Translations under genes and position numbers: made by a program
Part shown: one piece after another, positions 1-5,276 of the stretch
Position numbering within the stretch: position 1 is the first letter of the stretch
Layout: each line of letters starts with the position of its first letter
NCBI GenBank assembly: GCA_020852775.1
Contig: JADZAD010000188.1
Span: 1 to 6,004, forward strand
Origin: Anaerolineae bacterium
Lineage (GTDB): Bacteria > Chloroflexota > Anaerolineae > Aggregatilineales > UBA3940
Direction: 5' to 3'
DNA: 6,004 bases
The notes under the pieces: model-generated
Told to the model about the DNA's origin: nothing
The model's database searches: none
What the model saw: the letters and a program-made list of their open reading frames with translations, nothing else

Positions 1-437
1 GCTCCTACCGCGCCGCTGACCTGGCCGGGACCAGCCGCTTCGGCTACCCTGCCACCCTGCGCGACCTGCGGATCATGTGCACCGGGCGGCTCGACCCGAC
101 CTTCGTGCTCAAGGCGCTGCGCGAAGGTGCAGATGGCGTGCTGATCATGGGCTGCCACCCCGGCCAGTGTCATTATGAAACCGGCAACCTCAAGGCGATG
201 GCCCGCTTCGGCCTGATGCAGCGCACACTCGCGCAGCTCGGAGTACACCCTGACCGGGTGCACCTCGCCTGGGCGTCCGCCGCACAGGGGATGCTCTTCA
301 CCGAGACCGTGAAGCAGATGACCGAGCGCATCGCCGTGCTGGGCCCGCTGGAGTGGCGCGACAATATTGACGACGCGGGGCCCTTCGCGGAACACACGTT
401 GAGCGCCCTTCAGGAAGAGGAGGCGGCCCATGTCTGA
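1..437 (+). CDS. mvhD: MvhD-type [2Fe-2S] subunit of group 3c hydrogenase (5' end outside window)
   Basis: This is the 3' part of a methyl-viologen-reducing hydrogenase delta subunit. In the Mvh-Hdr complex this subunit carries a [2Fe-2S] cluster and passes electrons from the hydrogenase to HdrA. The reading frame is open from the window edge, with its first whole codon at 3, giving 144 visible residues. The first residues (SYRAADLAGTSR) match the segment just after the CNWC motif of the family, and the two bases before them (gc) fit the end of that second Cys codon. Further matches are MCTGRLDP (Cys at visible residue 26) and GCHPGQCHYETGN (Cys 51 and 56), followed by the W-A-S-A-A-Q-G and LGP segments. 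A standalone family member would lack only about 15 residues here. A fusion to the C-terminus of an HdrA, which occurs in some bacteria, cannot be excluded. The stop overlaps the start of mvhG by 8 nt, which indicates translational coupling. The family call is firm; the electron partner is inferred. Confidence 0.93.
   Translation, partial: SYRAADLAGTSRFGYPATLRDLRIMCTGRLDPTFVLKALREGADGVLIMGCHPGQCHYETGNLKAMARFGLMQRTLAQLGVHPDRVHLAWASAAQGMLFTETVKQMTERIAVLGPLEWRDNIDDAGPFAEHTLSALQEEEAAHV
417..423 (+). promoter_or_regulatory. Ribosome binding site of mvhG
   Basis: GAGGAGG lies 6 nt before the ATG at 430, inside the end of mvhD. It supports the overlapping start over any later ATG. Confidence 0.8.
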
Positions 438-1467
438 GACCAGCAAACCCAAACTGGCGATCTACTGGGCAGCATCCTGCGGCGGGTGTGACATCTCGAT
501 CCTTGCGCTGCATGAGAAGCTGCTGGATGTTGCGGCCAACTTTGAGATCGTGCTGTGGCCATGCGTGATGGACTTCAAGAAGAGCGACATCGAAGCGCTG
601 GCGGATGGCGAGATCGCGGTGACGCTCTTTAACGGCGCGATTCGCAATGATGAAAACGCCGAATGGGCACACCTGCTGCGCCGTAAAAGCCAGGTGCTGG
701 TCGCTTATGGGAGCTGCGCGATTGAAGGCTGTGCGCCCGGGCTGGCGAACTTCAGCGACCGGAGCCAGATGATGCGCTACATCTTCCATGATGCGCCTGG
801 CACGGATAACCCGGACGGCATCGATCCGCAGACGGAGGTTGTGACCGAACACGGCGACACCCTGACCCTCCCTGCCTTCTGGAATACTGTTCGCACGCTG
901 AACCAGGTAGTTGAGGTGGATTACTACCTGCCGGGCTGCCCGCCCGAAGCAAAATGGGCCGAGGCGGCGCTGGACGCGATCGTCGCGGGCAAGCTCCCGG
1001 AGAAGGGCGCGGTGATCGGGCTGGATGTAACGGTCTGTGATGAGTGCCCGCGCAAACGCTCCGAGAAGAAGATCAGCCGTTTCTACCGCCCGTATGAGAT
1101 CATCCCCGACCCGGAGATCTGCCTGCTGGATCAGGGGCTGTTCTGCGCCGGGATCGCTACACGCGCCGGCTGTGGCGCGCTGTGCCCGCTTGTCAACCGG
1201 GGCTGCGAAGGCTGCTATGGCCCGAACGAAGGCGTGATCGACGGCGGCGCGAAGCTGATCGCGGCACTGGCCTCGGTGCTGGATGCCGAGACGCCGGAGC
1301 AGATGGATGTGATCCTCGATACCCTGCCCGATCCCGCCGGGTATTTCTACCGCTTCAGCCTGGCCCACTCGGTACTGCACCGCGCCCATCTTACCGGGAA
1401 GCACGGCACCCGGTCGGTCGCCGTGCTGGCGGAAGCGCCCCGGCTCGATCCGAAGCTCAAAGACTAG
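430..1467 (+). CDS. mvhG: [NiFe] hydrogenase small subunit, group 3c (MvhG)
   Basis: This is the iron-sulfur electron-transfer subunit of a cytoplasmic [NiFe] hydrogenase. It conducts electrons from the MvhA active site towards MvhD. It has 345 residues and no twin-arginine signal, so it is a soluble protein. The proximal [4Fe-4S] ligands are visible as Cys17 and Cys20 (CGGC), Cys96 (GSCAIEGC) and Cys170 (LPGCPPE). The C-terminal half has eight more cysteines: 203 and 206 (CDEC), 231, 239, 248, 252, 259 and 262. That is enough for two further all-Cys [4Fe-4S] clusters, as in group 3 enzymes. The CLLDQGLFCAGIATRAGCG segment is typical of group 3 small subunits. The protein is somewhat longer than the roughly 300-residue methanogen MvhG, with extra sequence around 120-160 and at the C-terminus. 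The adjacent mvhD favours subgroup 3c over 3b or 3d, where a diaphorase-type subunit would be expected. Its stop codon lies in the ribosome site of mvhA. Confidence 0.95.
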   Translation: MSETSKPKLAIYWAASCGGCDISILALHEKLLDVAANFEIVLWPCVMDFKKSDIEALADGEIAVTLFNGAIRNDENAEWAHLLRRKSQVLVAYGSCAIEGCAPGLANFSDRSQMMRYIFHDAPGTDNPDGIDPQTEVVTEHGDTLTLPAFWNTVRTLNQVVEVDYYLPGCPPEAKWAEAALDAIVAGKLPEKGAVIGLDVTVCDECPRKRSEKKISRFYRPYEIIPDPEICLLDQGLFCAGIATRAGCGALCPLVNRGCEGCYGPNEGVIDGGAKLIAALASVLDAETPEQMDVILDTLPDPAGYFYRFSLAHSVLHRAHLTGKHGTRSVAVLAEAPRLDPKLKD

Positions 1468-1479
1468 GAGAACACGGAC

Positions 1480-2949
1480 ATGGCGCAGCGACTGACCATT
1501 GATCCGATCACACGCCTCGAAGGGCACGGGAAAATTGAAATCTTCCTCGATGACGCCGGGGAGGTCAAAGACACGTACTTTCAGATACCGGAACTGCGCG
1601 GGTTTGAGGTGTTCTGCCTGGGCCGTCCGGCAGAGGACATGCCGCGCCTGACGGATCGCATCTGCGGCGTGTGCCCGGAGGCGCACCATATGGCGTCAGC
1701 CAAGGCGCTCGACATGCTGTTTCACGTCGATCCCCCCGCGGCGGCGAAGAAACTGCGCGAACTGCTCTATATGGCGTTCTACGTGACCGACCACACCACT
1801 CACTTCTACGCGCTGGGCGGGCCGGATTTCGTCGTTGGGCCGGATGCGCCCGCCTCGAAGCGTAACGTGCTGGGGGTGATCGCCGCCGTGGGGCAGGAAG
1901 CCGGCCTGCGGGTGCTCAATACACGCAAGGCCAACCATGAGGTGATCAGGATTATAGGCGGGCGGGCCATCCACCCGGTTTCCGCGCTGCCCGGCGGCAT
2001 GAGCAAGGCGATCAGTGAAGAAGAACGCCAGTTCATCGAGAAGGTGGCGCATGATAATATCGAGTTTGCGCAATGGTCCCTCAGCGTGTTCCGCCAGATC
2101 GTGCTGAAAAACCCCTCTTACGTGGATCTGATCCGCAGTGATGGCTACACCCAGCACACCCACTACATGGGGTTGGTGGACGCGAACAACCATGTGAACT
2201 TCTATGACGGCATGGTGCGCGTCATCGATCCGGCGGGGCGTGAATTTGCGAAATACGCACCGCAGGAATACGCGGATCACATCGCCGAGCATGTCGAACC
2301 GTACAGCTACGTGAAGTTCCCTTACCTGCGAAAAGTCGGCTGGAAAGGCTTCGTGGACGGGCCGGACTCCGGGTTGTACACCTGTACCCCGATGAGCCGC
2401 CTGAACGTCGCCGACGGCATGGCGACTCCACGCGCACAGGAGGCCTACGAACAGCTCTTCGACGCGCTGGGTGGCAAGCCCGTCCATCACGTCCTGGCCG
2501 CACACTGGGCGCGGCTCGTCGAGATGCTCTACGCGGCGGAAAATATGCTGATCCTGGCAACCGACCCGGAGATCACCAGCCCGGACGTGCGCGCTATCCC
2601 CACTGAGACGCCGACCGTCGGTATTGGCACGGTCGAGGCGCCGCGCGGGACGCTTACGCATCACTATGAGACCGATGAGCGCGGGCTGATAACCAAGGTC
2701 AACCTGATCGTTGGCACGACCAACAACAGTGCCCCGATCACCCTGAGCATCAAGAAGGCGGCGAGTGCGCTCATCCATGATGGGAAAGTGAATGACGGTA
2801 TCCTGAACATGGTTGAGATGGCGTTCCGCTGCTACGATCCATGCTTCAGTTGCGCGACCCATTCGCTGCCCGGGCAGATGCCGCTCGAAGTGAAAGTTTA
2901 CGACGCTGCCGGGGCGCTGATCGACCGGCGCGCCCAGTACCTGCCATAG
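1480..2949 (+). CDS. mvhA: [NiFe] hydrogenase large (catalytic) subunit, group 3c (MvhA)
   Basis: This is the catalytic subunit, which cleaves or forms H2 at a Ni-Fe(CN)2CO centre. It has 489 residues, a normal family length. The N-terminal PITRLEGHGKI motif (9-19, with Glu14) is present. The L1 motif RICGVCPEAHH gives nickel ligands Cys62 and Cys65. The conserved GGRAIHPVSALPGG segment lies at 160-173. The L2 motif DPCFSCATH gives Cys455 and Cys458 and ends at His461. Twenty-eight residues follow His461. In this family such a tail is removed by a specific endopeptidase after nickel insertion, and that protease is encoded next. The start is set by AGGAG at 1466-1470, 9 nt upstream and overlapping the mvhG stop. 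All four metal-binding cysteines are intact, which argues for a true hydrogenase and not a related Frh/Nuo-like relative. Assignment to group 3c rests on mvhD and mvhG next to it. Confidence 0.96.
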   Translation: MAQRLTIDPITRLEGHGKIEIFLDDAGEVKDTYFQIPELRGFEVFCLGRPAEDMPRLTDRICGVCPEAHHMASAKALDMLFHVDPPAAAKKLRELLYMAFYVTDHTTHFYALGGPDFVVGPDAPASKRNVLGVIAAVGQEAGLRVLNTRKANHEVIRIIGGRAIHPVSALPGGMSKAISEEERQFIEKVAHDNIEFAQWSLSVFRQIVLKNPSYVDLIRSDGYTQHTHYMGLVDANNHVNFYDGMVRVIDPAGREFAKYAPQEYADHIAEHVEPYSYVKFPYLRKVGWKGFVDGPDSGLYTCTPMSRLNVADGMATPRAQEAYEQLFDALGGKPVHHVLAAHWARLVEMLYAAENMLILATDPEITSPDVRAIPTETPTVGIGTVEAPRGTLTHHYETDERGLITKVNLIVGTTNNSAPITLSIKKAASALIHDGKVNDGILNMVEMAFRCYDPCFSCATHSLPGQMPLEVKVYDAAGALIDRRAQYLP

Positions 2950-2969
2950 CCGGAGTTCACGGGCACAGT

Positions 2970-2989
2970 GGGCCGGCGTATGCTGGCCC
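2970..2989 (+). other. Intercistronic hairpin between mvhA and the protease gene
   Basis: The arms GGGCCGGC (2970-2977) and GCTGGCCC (2982-2989) can pair over 8 bp, including one G-U, with a GTAT loop. It sits in the only real gap of the operon (66 nt) and has no T-run after it, so it is not a standard terminator. A role in mRNA processing or in lowering expression of the downstream genes is inferred. Confidence 0.5.
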
Positions 2990-3015
2990 CTGGCGGTTGC
3001 TGGCCGGGAGGGCGG

Positions 3016-3495
3016 ATGCGAACGCTGGTGATCGGGCTGGGAAATCCTATTCTGCGGGATGACGCCGCCGGCATACTCGCCGCGCGAGAGGTCTCCCGGC
3101 GGCTGGGGCCACTCCGCAAGGCAGTTGAAGTAGCCGAGCTTTCCGTGGGTGGGGTGGCGCTGATGGAAGCTATGACCGGTTATACCCGCTGTATCCTGAT
3201 CGATACGGTCTGGGCCGAACCGGGCAGGGTGGGGCAGGTCTGGCTGTTTGACGCGGGCAGCCTGCCGGATACGCTCAACACTGCCAGCAGCCATGACGCT
3301 GACCTGCCCACCGCGCTGCGGCTGGGGCGGTCACTGGGGGCGGTGCTTCCGGCAGATGAAGCTATTCGCGTCGTGGGAGTAGGGGCAAGAGACGTCCTGA
3401 CCTTCGGTGAGGCACTCTCTCCGGCGATCGCGGCGGCGCTGCCCGAGATGGTGTCAATCGTGATCGGTCTCCTTGAAGAGGTTGGAGACTACTAA
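3016..3495 (+). CDS. [NiFe] hydrogenase maturation endopeptidase (HyaD/HycI/HoxW family)
   Basis: This is the protease that cuts off the C-terminal tail of the large subunit once nickel is in place, locking the active site. The protein is 159 residues, the usual size. It starts with the family signature MRTLVIGLGNPILRDD. The three nickel-sensing residues, known as Glu16/Asp62/His93 in E. coli HybD, are matched by Asp16 (in LRDD), Asp63 (ILIDT) and His93 (SSHDADLP). The SSHDxxLP element resembles the proteases of group 3 enzymes. In-frame upstream starts exist at 2968 (GTG) and 2980 (ATG). I chose 3016 because the family N-terminus begins exactly there and GGGAGGG lies just upstream at 3006-3012. 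The upstream codons also fall in the intercistronic hairpin. Its cognate substrate is almost certainly the MvhA encoded directly before it. Its stop overlaps the next ribosome site. Confidence 0.93.
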   Translation: MRTLVIGLGNPILRDDAAGILAAREVSRRLGPLRKAVEVAELSVGGVALMEAMTGYTRCILIDTVWAEPGRVGQVWLFDAGSLPDTLNTASSHDADLPTALRLGRSLGAVLPADEAIRVVGVGARDVLTFGEALSPAIAAALPEMVSIVIGLLEEVGDY

Positions 3496-3500
3496 GGAGG
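3494..3500 (+). promoter_or_regulatory. Ribosome binding site of the cNMP-fold gene
   Basis: AAGGAGG, a near-perfect Shine-Dalgarno sequence, overlaps the protease stop codon and stands 8 nt before the ATG at 3509. It fixes the start there and not at the in-frame TTG at 3473. Confidence 0.85.
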
Positions 3501-3508
3501 GTTGGCCG

Positions 3509-3964
3509 ATGGTGTCACCAGAGATTCTTCGGCGATTTACGGTGTTCGCGGGGCTGGAGCCTGCCGCATACCGGGACGTGGCAATGCTCTCGCGGGAGGT
3601 CAGCTTCAAGGCCGGGGAATGGCTCTTCCACGAAGGTGATGATGCAACGGCGCTTTACCTGCTGGTCAACGGCGCGGTTGGCCTCGAAATGAATATCGGG
3701 GAGCGTGGGGCACGCCAGCATATCTCGACGCTGGTGGAGGGTGAACTGGTGGGCTGGTCGGCACTCGTCGAGCCATACATCTTTACCCTGGGGGCTCAGG
3801 CCACGAAGGACAGCAAACTGGTAGCGATCGATGCGGCAAGCCTGCTGCGGCTGATGGAATCGAATACCGAGATTGGTTACGTAATCATGACGCAACTGGC
3901 AAAGAGCGTCGGTGACCGCCTGACCAATCTGCGGGTACAGTTCGCCAGCCTGATCGTCCGCTGA
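3509..3964 (+). CDS. Single-domain cyclic-nucleotide-binding-fold protein, last gene of the hydrogenase operon
   Basis: The protein has 151 residues and consists almost only of a CRP-like effector domain. Its features in order are an N-terminal helix (LRRFTVFAGL, 7-16), beta-roll strands with the FKAGEWLFHEGDDATALYLLVNGAVGL pattern (33-59), and a phosphate-binding-cassette equivalent starting GELVGWSALV (78-87). A final helix follows from about 119 to 151. No helix-turn-helix domain follows, so it is not a CRP/FNR transcription factor of the usual kind. The cassette is altered: the Glu after the second Gly is Trp83, and no Arg occurs before the next strand (EPYIFTLGAQA). In CRP these two residues hold the ribose and phosphate of cAMP, so cAMP binding is doubtful. 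It ends the hydrogenase operon and is translationally linked to the protease. It could be a redox or small-molecule sensor, or an assembly partner, of the hydrogenase. The specific role is unknown. Confidence 0.85.
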   Translation: MVSPEILRRFTVFAGLEPAAYRDVAMLSREVSFKAGEWLFHEGDDATALYLLVNGAVGLEMNIGERGARQHISTLVEGELVGWSALVEPYIFTLGAQATKDSKLVAIDAASLLRLMESNTEIGYVIMTQLAKSVGDRLTNLRVQFASLIVR

Positions 3965-3986
3965 TCTGTACACATGCGATGACGCG

Positions 3987-4011
3987 CACAGGGGGCCCAT
4001 GGCCCCCAGTG
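3987..4011 (+). terminator. Probable intrinsic terminator of the hydrogenase operon
   Basis: GGGGGCC (3991-3997) pairs with GGCCCCC (4001-4007) around a CAT loop. CAC (3987-3989) and GTG (4009-4011) extend the stem past one A-A mismatch. A T-rich but imperfect tract (TTTCTCTC, 4013-4020) follows on the + strand. It begins 23 nt after the last stop codon of the operon. On the - strand there is no T-run, so it is better suited to stopping the + operon than hypAB. Confidence 0.65.
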
Positions 4012-4026
4012 GTTTCTCTCACCTTC

Positions 4027-4047
4027 TGTGCACACTATCCGTGCACA
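4027..4047 (-). terminator. Hairpin/direct repeat just after hypB, possible weak terminator
   Basis: GTGCACACTA occurs twice (4028-4037 and 4041-4050), 13 bp apart. The contained GTGCAC palindromes let TGTGCAC (4027-4033) pair with GTGCACA (4041-4047) around a 7-nt loop. On the - strand this hairpin starts right at the hypB stop codon. No T-run follows, so termination or 3'-end protection of the hypAB message is only a suggestion. Confidence 0.35.
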
Positions 4048-4704
4048 CTACTTACGGACATGTGCCCGTAACCAGTCGTACCAACCCTCAAGTCCCTCTC
4101 CGGTGCGGCAGGAGACCGGGAGGAAGGTGACATCCGGATTAACGGCCATCACACCCCGCCTGAAGTACTCGACATCGAAGTCCGAGAGCGGCATATAGTC
4201 GATCTTGTTGAGCAGCAGCACGTCCGCGCCGCGGAACATGCCCGGGTACTTGTAGGGTTTATCCGCACCTTCCGGCACGCTGGCGATCACCACGTTGGCA
4301 TGGGCGCCAAGCGCGAAGTTCGCCGGGCAGACGAGGTTGCCGACGTTTTCGATGATCAGCAGATCGGTGTGCTCAAGGTCCACCTTATCGATGACGCCCA
4401 GCAGCATGTTCGCGTCGAGGTGGCATGAGCCACCTGTGTTGACCAGCTCGACCGGGATACCTTCCGCGGCAATGCGATCCACATCCACCGGGACGATGTC
4501 TCCGTCCACCGCCGCGATGCGCATTTCGCTCTTGAGCGCCTGCACGGTACGCAGGATAGTGCTGGTCTTACCACCGCCGGGTGACGCCATGATGTTGATG
4601 GCGAACGCGCCCGCCGCATCGAGCCGGGCACGGATGTCCCCGGCGAGCAGGTCGTTGGCGCTCATGATGTGCTGCTGCACGCTGATGGTTCTTGTCTCAG
4701 CCAC
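4048..4704 (-). CDS. hypB: Hydrogenase nickel-insertion GTPase HypB
   Basis: This GTPase delivers nickel, together with HypA, to the hydrogenase large-subunit precursor. The protein has 218 residues from a GTG start at 4704, close to the usual G-domain-only HypB length. The Walker A loop is ASPGGGKT (40-47). DGDIVPVDVDRI (67-78) is the next conserved segment. NTGGSCHLDA gives the metal ligands Cys94 and His95, and IIENVGNLVCP gives Cys126. These match the G-domain metal site at the dimer interface. The guanine-specificity motif is NKID (166-169), and SCRTGEGLEGWYDWL is near the end. The GTG start is chosen because GAGGAGG stands 6 nt upstream (4711-4717) and the start lies 1 nt after the hypA stop. 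A longer frame continues upstream inside hypA, but its translation does not look like protein of this family. The N-terminal CxxCGC high-affinity nickel motif of E. coli HypB and the histidine-rich stretch of other HypBs are both absent. Confidence 0.95.
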   Translation of the reverse strand: MAETRTISVQQHIMSANDLLAGDIRARLDAAGAFAINIMASPGGGKTSTILRTVQALKSEMRIAAVDGDIVPVDVDRIAAEGIPVELVNTGGSCHLDANMLLGVIDKVDLEHTDLLIIENVGNLVCPANFALGAHANVVIASVPEGADKPYKYPGMFRGADVLLLNKIDYMPLSDFDVEYFRRGVMAVNPDVTFLPVSCRTGEGLEGWYDWLRAHVRK

Positions 4705-4705
4705 G

Positions 4706-5056
4706 TCAGGCCTCCTCGATTTCAATGCTCTCCAGCCGGAACTGGTCTCCGTCGATAATCCGCACATGTGCCCCGCCACAGCCGGGGCAGCCGCCGGTTT
4801 CAAAGGTGGGCATGTCACAGGTCTGGCCGCAGTCGTCACAGCGCAGCAGGCCAGGGATACGCTCGAAGGCGAGTATTGCCCCTTCAGCGATCGTGTCCTT
4901 CGCCAGGAAGTCCCAGTAGAATTGCACCGAGTCATCCACCACCGAGGAGAGCGATCCGATCACCAGGTTGAGGCGGGTAATACGCGCCGCGCCGGCCTGC
5001 TCGGCGTGGCCGAGGGCAAGGGTGAGCAGGTTCTCGACGAGGCCCAGTTCGTGCAT
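4706..5056 (-). CDS. hypA: Hydrogenase nickel-insertion metallochaperone HypA
   Basis: HypA carries nickel and hands it to the hydrogenase large subunit in partnership with HypB. It has 116 residues, the normal length. It begins MHELGLVENLL, with the nickel-binding His2 and neighbouring Glu3. The structural zinc site is formed by Cys73 and Cys76 (CDDC) and Cys90 and Cys93 (CPGCGG). An open frame extends 29 codons upstream to 5143, but the M-H-E start is essential for nickel binding in this family, and AGAGGA (5061-5066) lies 4 nt before the ATG at 5054-5056. Cys80 is an extra cysteine between the two zinc knuckles. hypA and hypB form a two-gene unit separated by 1 nt. It converges on the hydrogenase operon and has its own promoter, so nickel insertion and structural genes are transcribed separately. 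Confidence 0.95.
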   Translation of the reverse strand: MHELGLVENLLTLALGHAEQAGAARITRLNLVIGSLSSVVDDSVQFYWDFLAKDTIAEGAILAFERIPGLLRCDDCGQTCDMPTFETGGCPGCGGAHVRIIDGDQFRLESIEIEEA

Positions 5057-5071
5057 GGCTTCCTCTGTGAT

Positions 5072-5093
5072 TCCGGCACTGTGGATAACCGGA
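5072..5093 (-). promoter_or_regulatory. 5'-leader hairpin of hypA containing a DnaA-box-like 9-mer
   Basis: TCCGG (5072-5076) and CCGGA (5089-5093) can pair around a 12-nt loop. On the - strand the loop contains TTATCCACA (5080-5088), identical to the E. coli DnaA-box consensus. The element lies between the putative hypA transcription start and its ribosome site. The structure is short and the function is speculative. Confidence 0.25.
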
Positions 5094-5101
5094 CTGTGCA
5101 G

Positions 5102-5107
5102 ATTATA
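5102..5107 (-). promoter_or_regulatory. -10 element of the hypA promoter
   Basis: The - strand reads TATAAT here, a perfect sigma-70-type -10 hexamer, about 45 nt before the hypA ATG. This would give a leader of roughly 40 nt. The -35 position (GGGCAT at 17-nt spacing) matches TTGACA poorly, which would fit a promoter that needs an activator. The direct repeat ATGACACATGAC lies just upstream of that position. Confidence 0.55.
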
Positions 5108-5160
5108 TGCTGCGGGCGGGTGCGATGCCCGGTCATGTGTCATGTTTCAGGGTGCCGGAT

Positions 5161-5182
5161 AGCATGCAGTTCAGCCCATGCT
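5161..5182. promoter_or_regulatory. Operator-like dyad in the divergent intergenic region
   Basis: AGCATG (5161-5166) and CATGCT (5177-5182) form an exact 6-bp inverted repeat with a 10-bp spacer, which spaces the half-sites 16 bp apart. It runs into the expected -35 position of the btpA-like gene's promoter. GGATAGC also occurs twice around it (5157-5163 and 5185-5191). A repressor or activator site is inferred, and no regulator family is recognisable. Confidence 0.3.
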
Positions 5183-5200
5183 CTGGATAGCGGTACCCTG

Positions 5201-5209
5201 TGCTATGAT
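5201..5209 (+). promoter_or_regulatory. Extended -10 promoter of the BtpA/SgcQ-family gene
   Basis: TGCTATGAT contains the extended TGn motif followed by TATGAT, which matches TATAAT in five of six bases. The start codon is 67 nt downstream of the hexamer. The -35 region (CTCTGG at 17-nt spacing) is not a good match, which is common for extended -10 promoters. A 5-bp hairpin (GCCGC 5238-5242 with GCGGC 5249-5253) lies in the leader. Confidence 0.5.
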
Positions 5210-5276
5210 CAGGCACATCTTTCTCTGTCAGAATTATGCCGCCCCGGTGCGGCCTTATCAGCAAGAGGATTACATC

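Noticed and set aside
298..1689. A 463-codon open frame on the - strand opposite mvhG and the start of mvhA
   Set aside because: Its translation is rich in Arg, Ala, Gln and His with no family motif, and it is the antisense shadow of strongly conserved genes in GC-rich DNA.
2968..3015. Longer starts of the maturation protease at GTG 2968 or ATG 2980
   Set aside because: The family begins at the MRTLVIGLGN segment, the extra residues are not family-like, and they are encoded by the intercistronic hairpin.
1696..3294. A 532-codon open frame on the - strand opposite mvhA and the protease gene
   Set aside because: It lies across two certain genes, has no recognisable domain, and no ribosome site was seen. 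Codon bias on the coding strand explains the lack of stops.
4705..4935. An upstream extension of hypB by 77 codons within hypA
   Set aside because: The extra residues do not resemble a HypB N-terminus (no CxxCGC, no His-rich region). The GTG at 4704 has an ideal ribosome site directly after the hypA stop.
5080..5088. Replication origin suggested by the DnaA box
   Set aside because: Only one box was seen, with no AT-rich unwinding region and no dnaA, dnaN or rep gene in the window.
5057..5276. CRP (TGTGA-N6-TCACA) or FNR (TTGAT-N4-ATCAA) sites in the divergent region
   Set aside because: Several TGTG fragments occur, but no correctly spaced palindrome matches either consensus.
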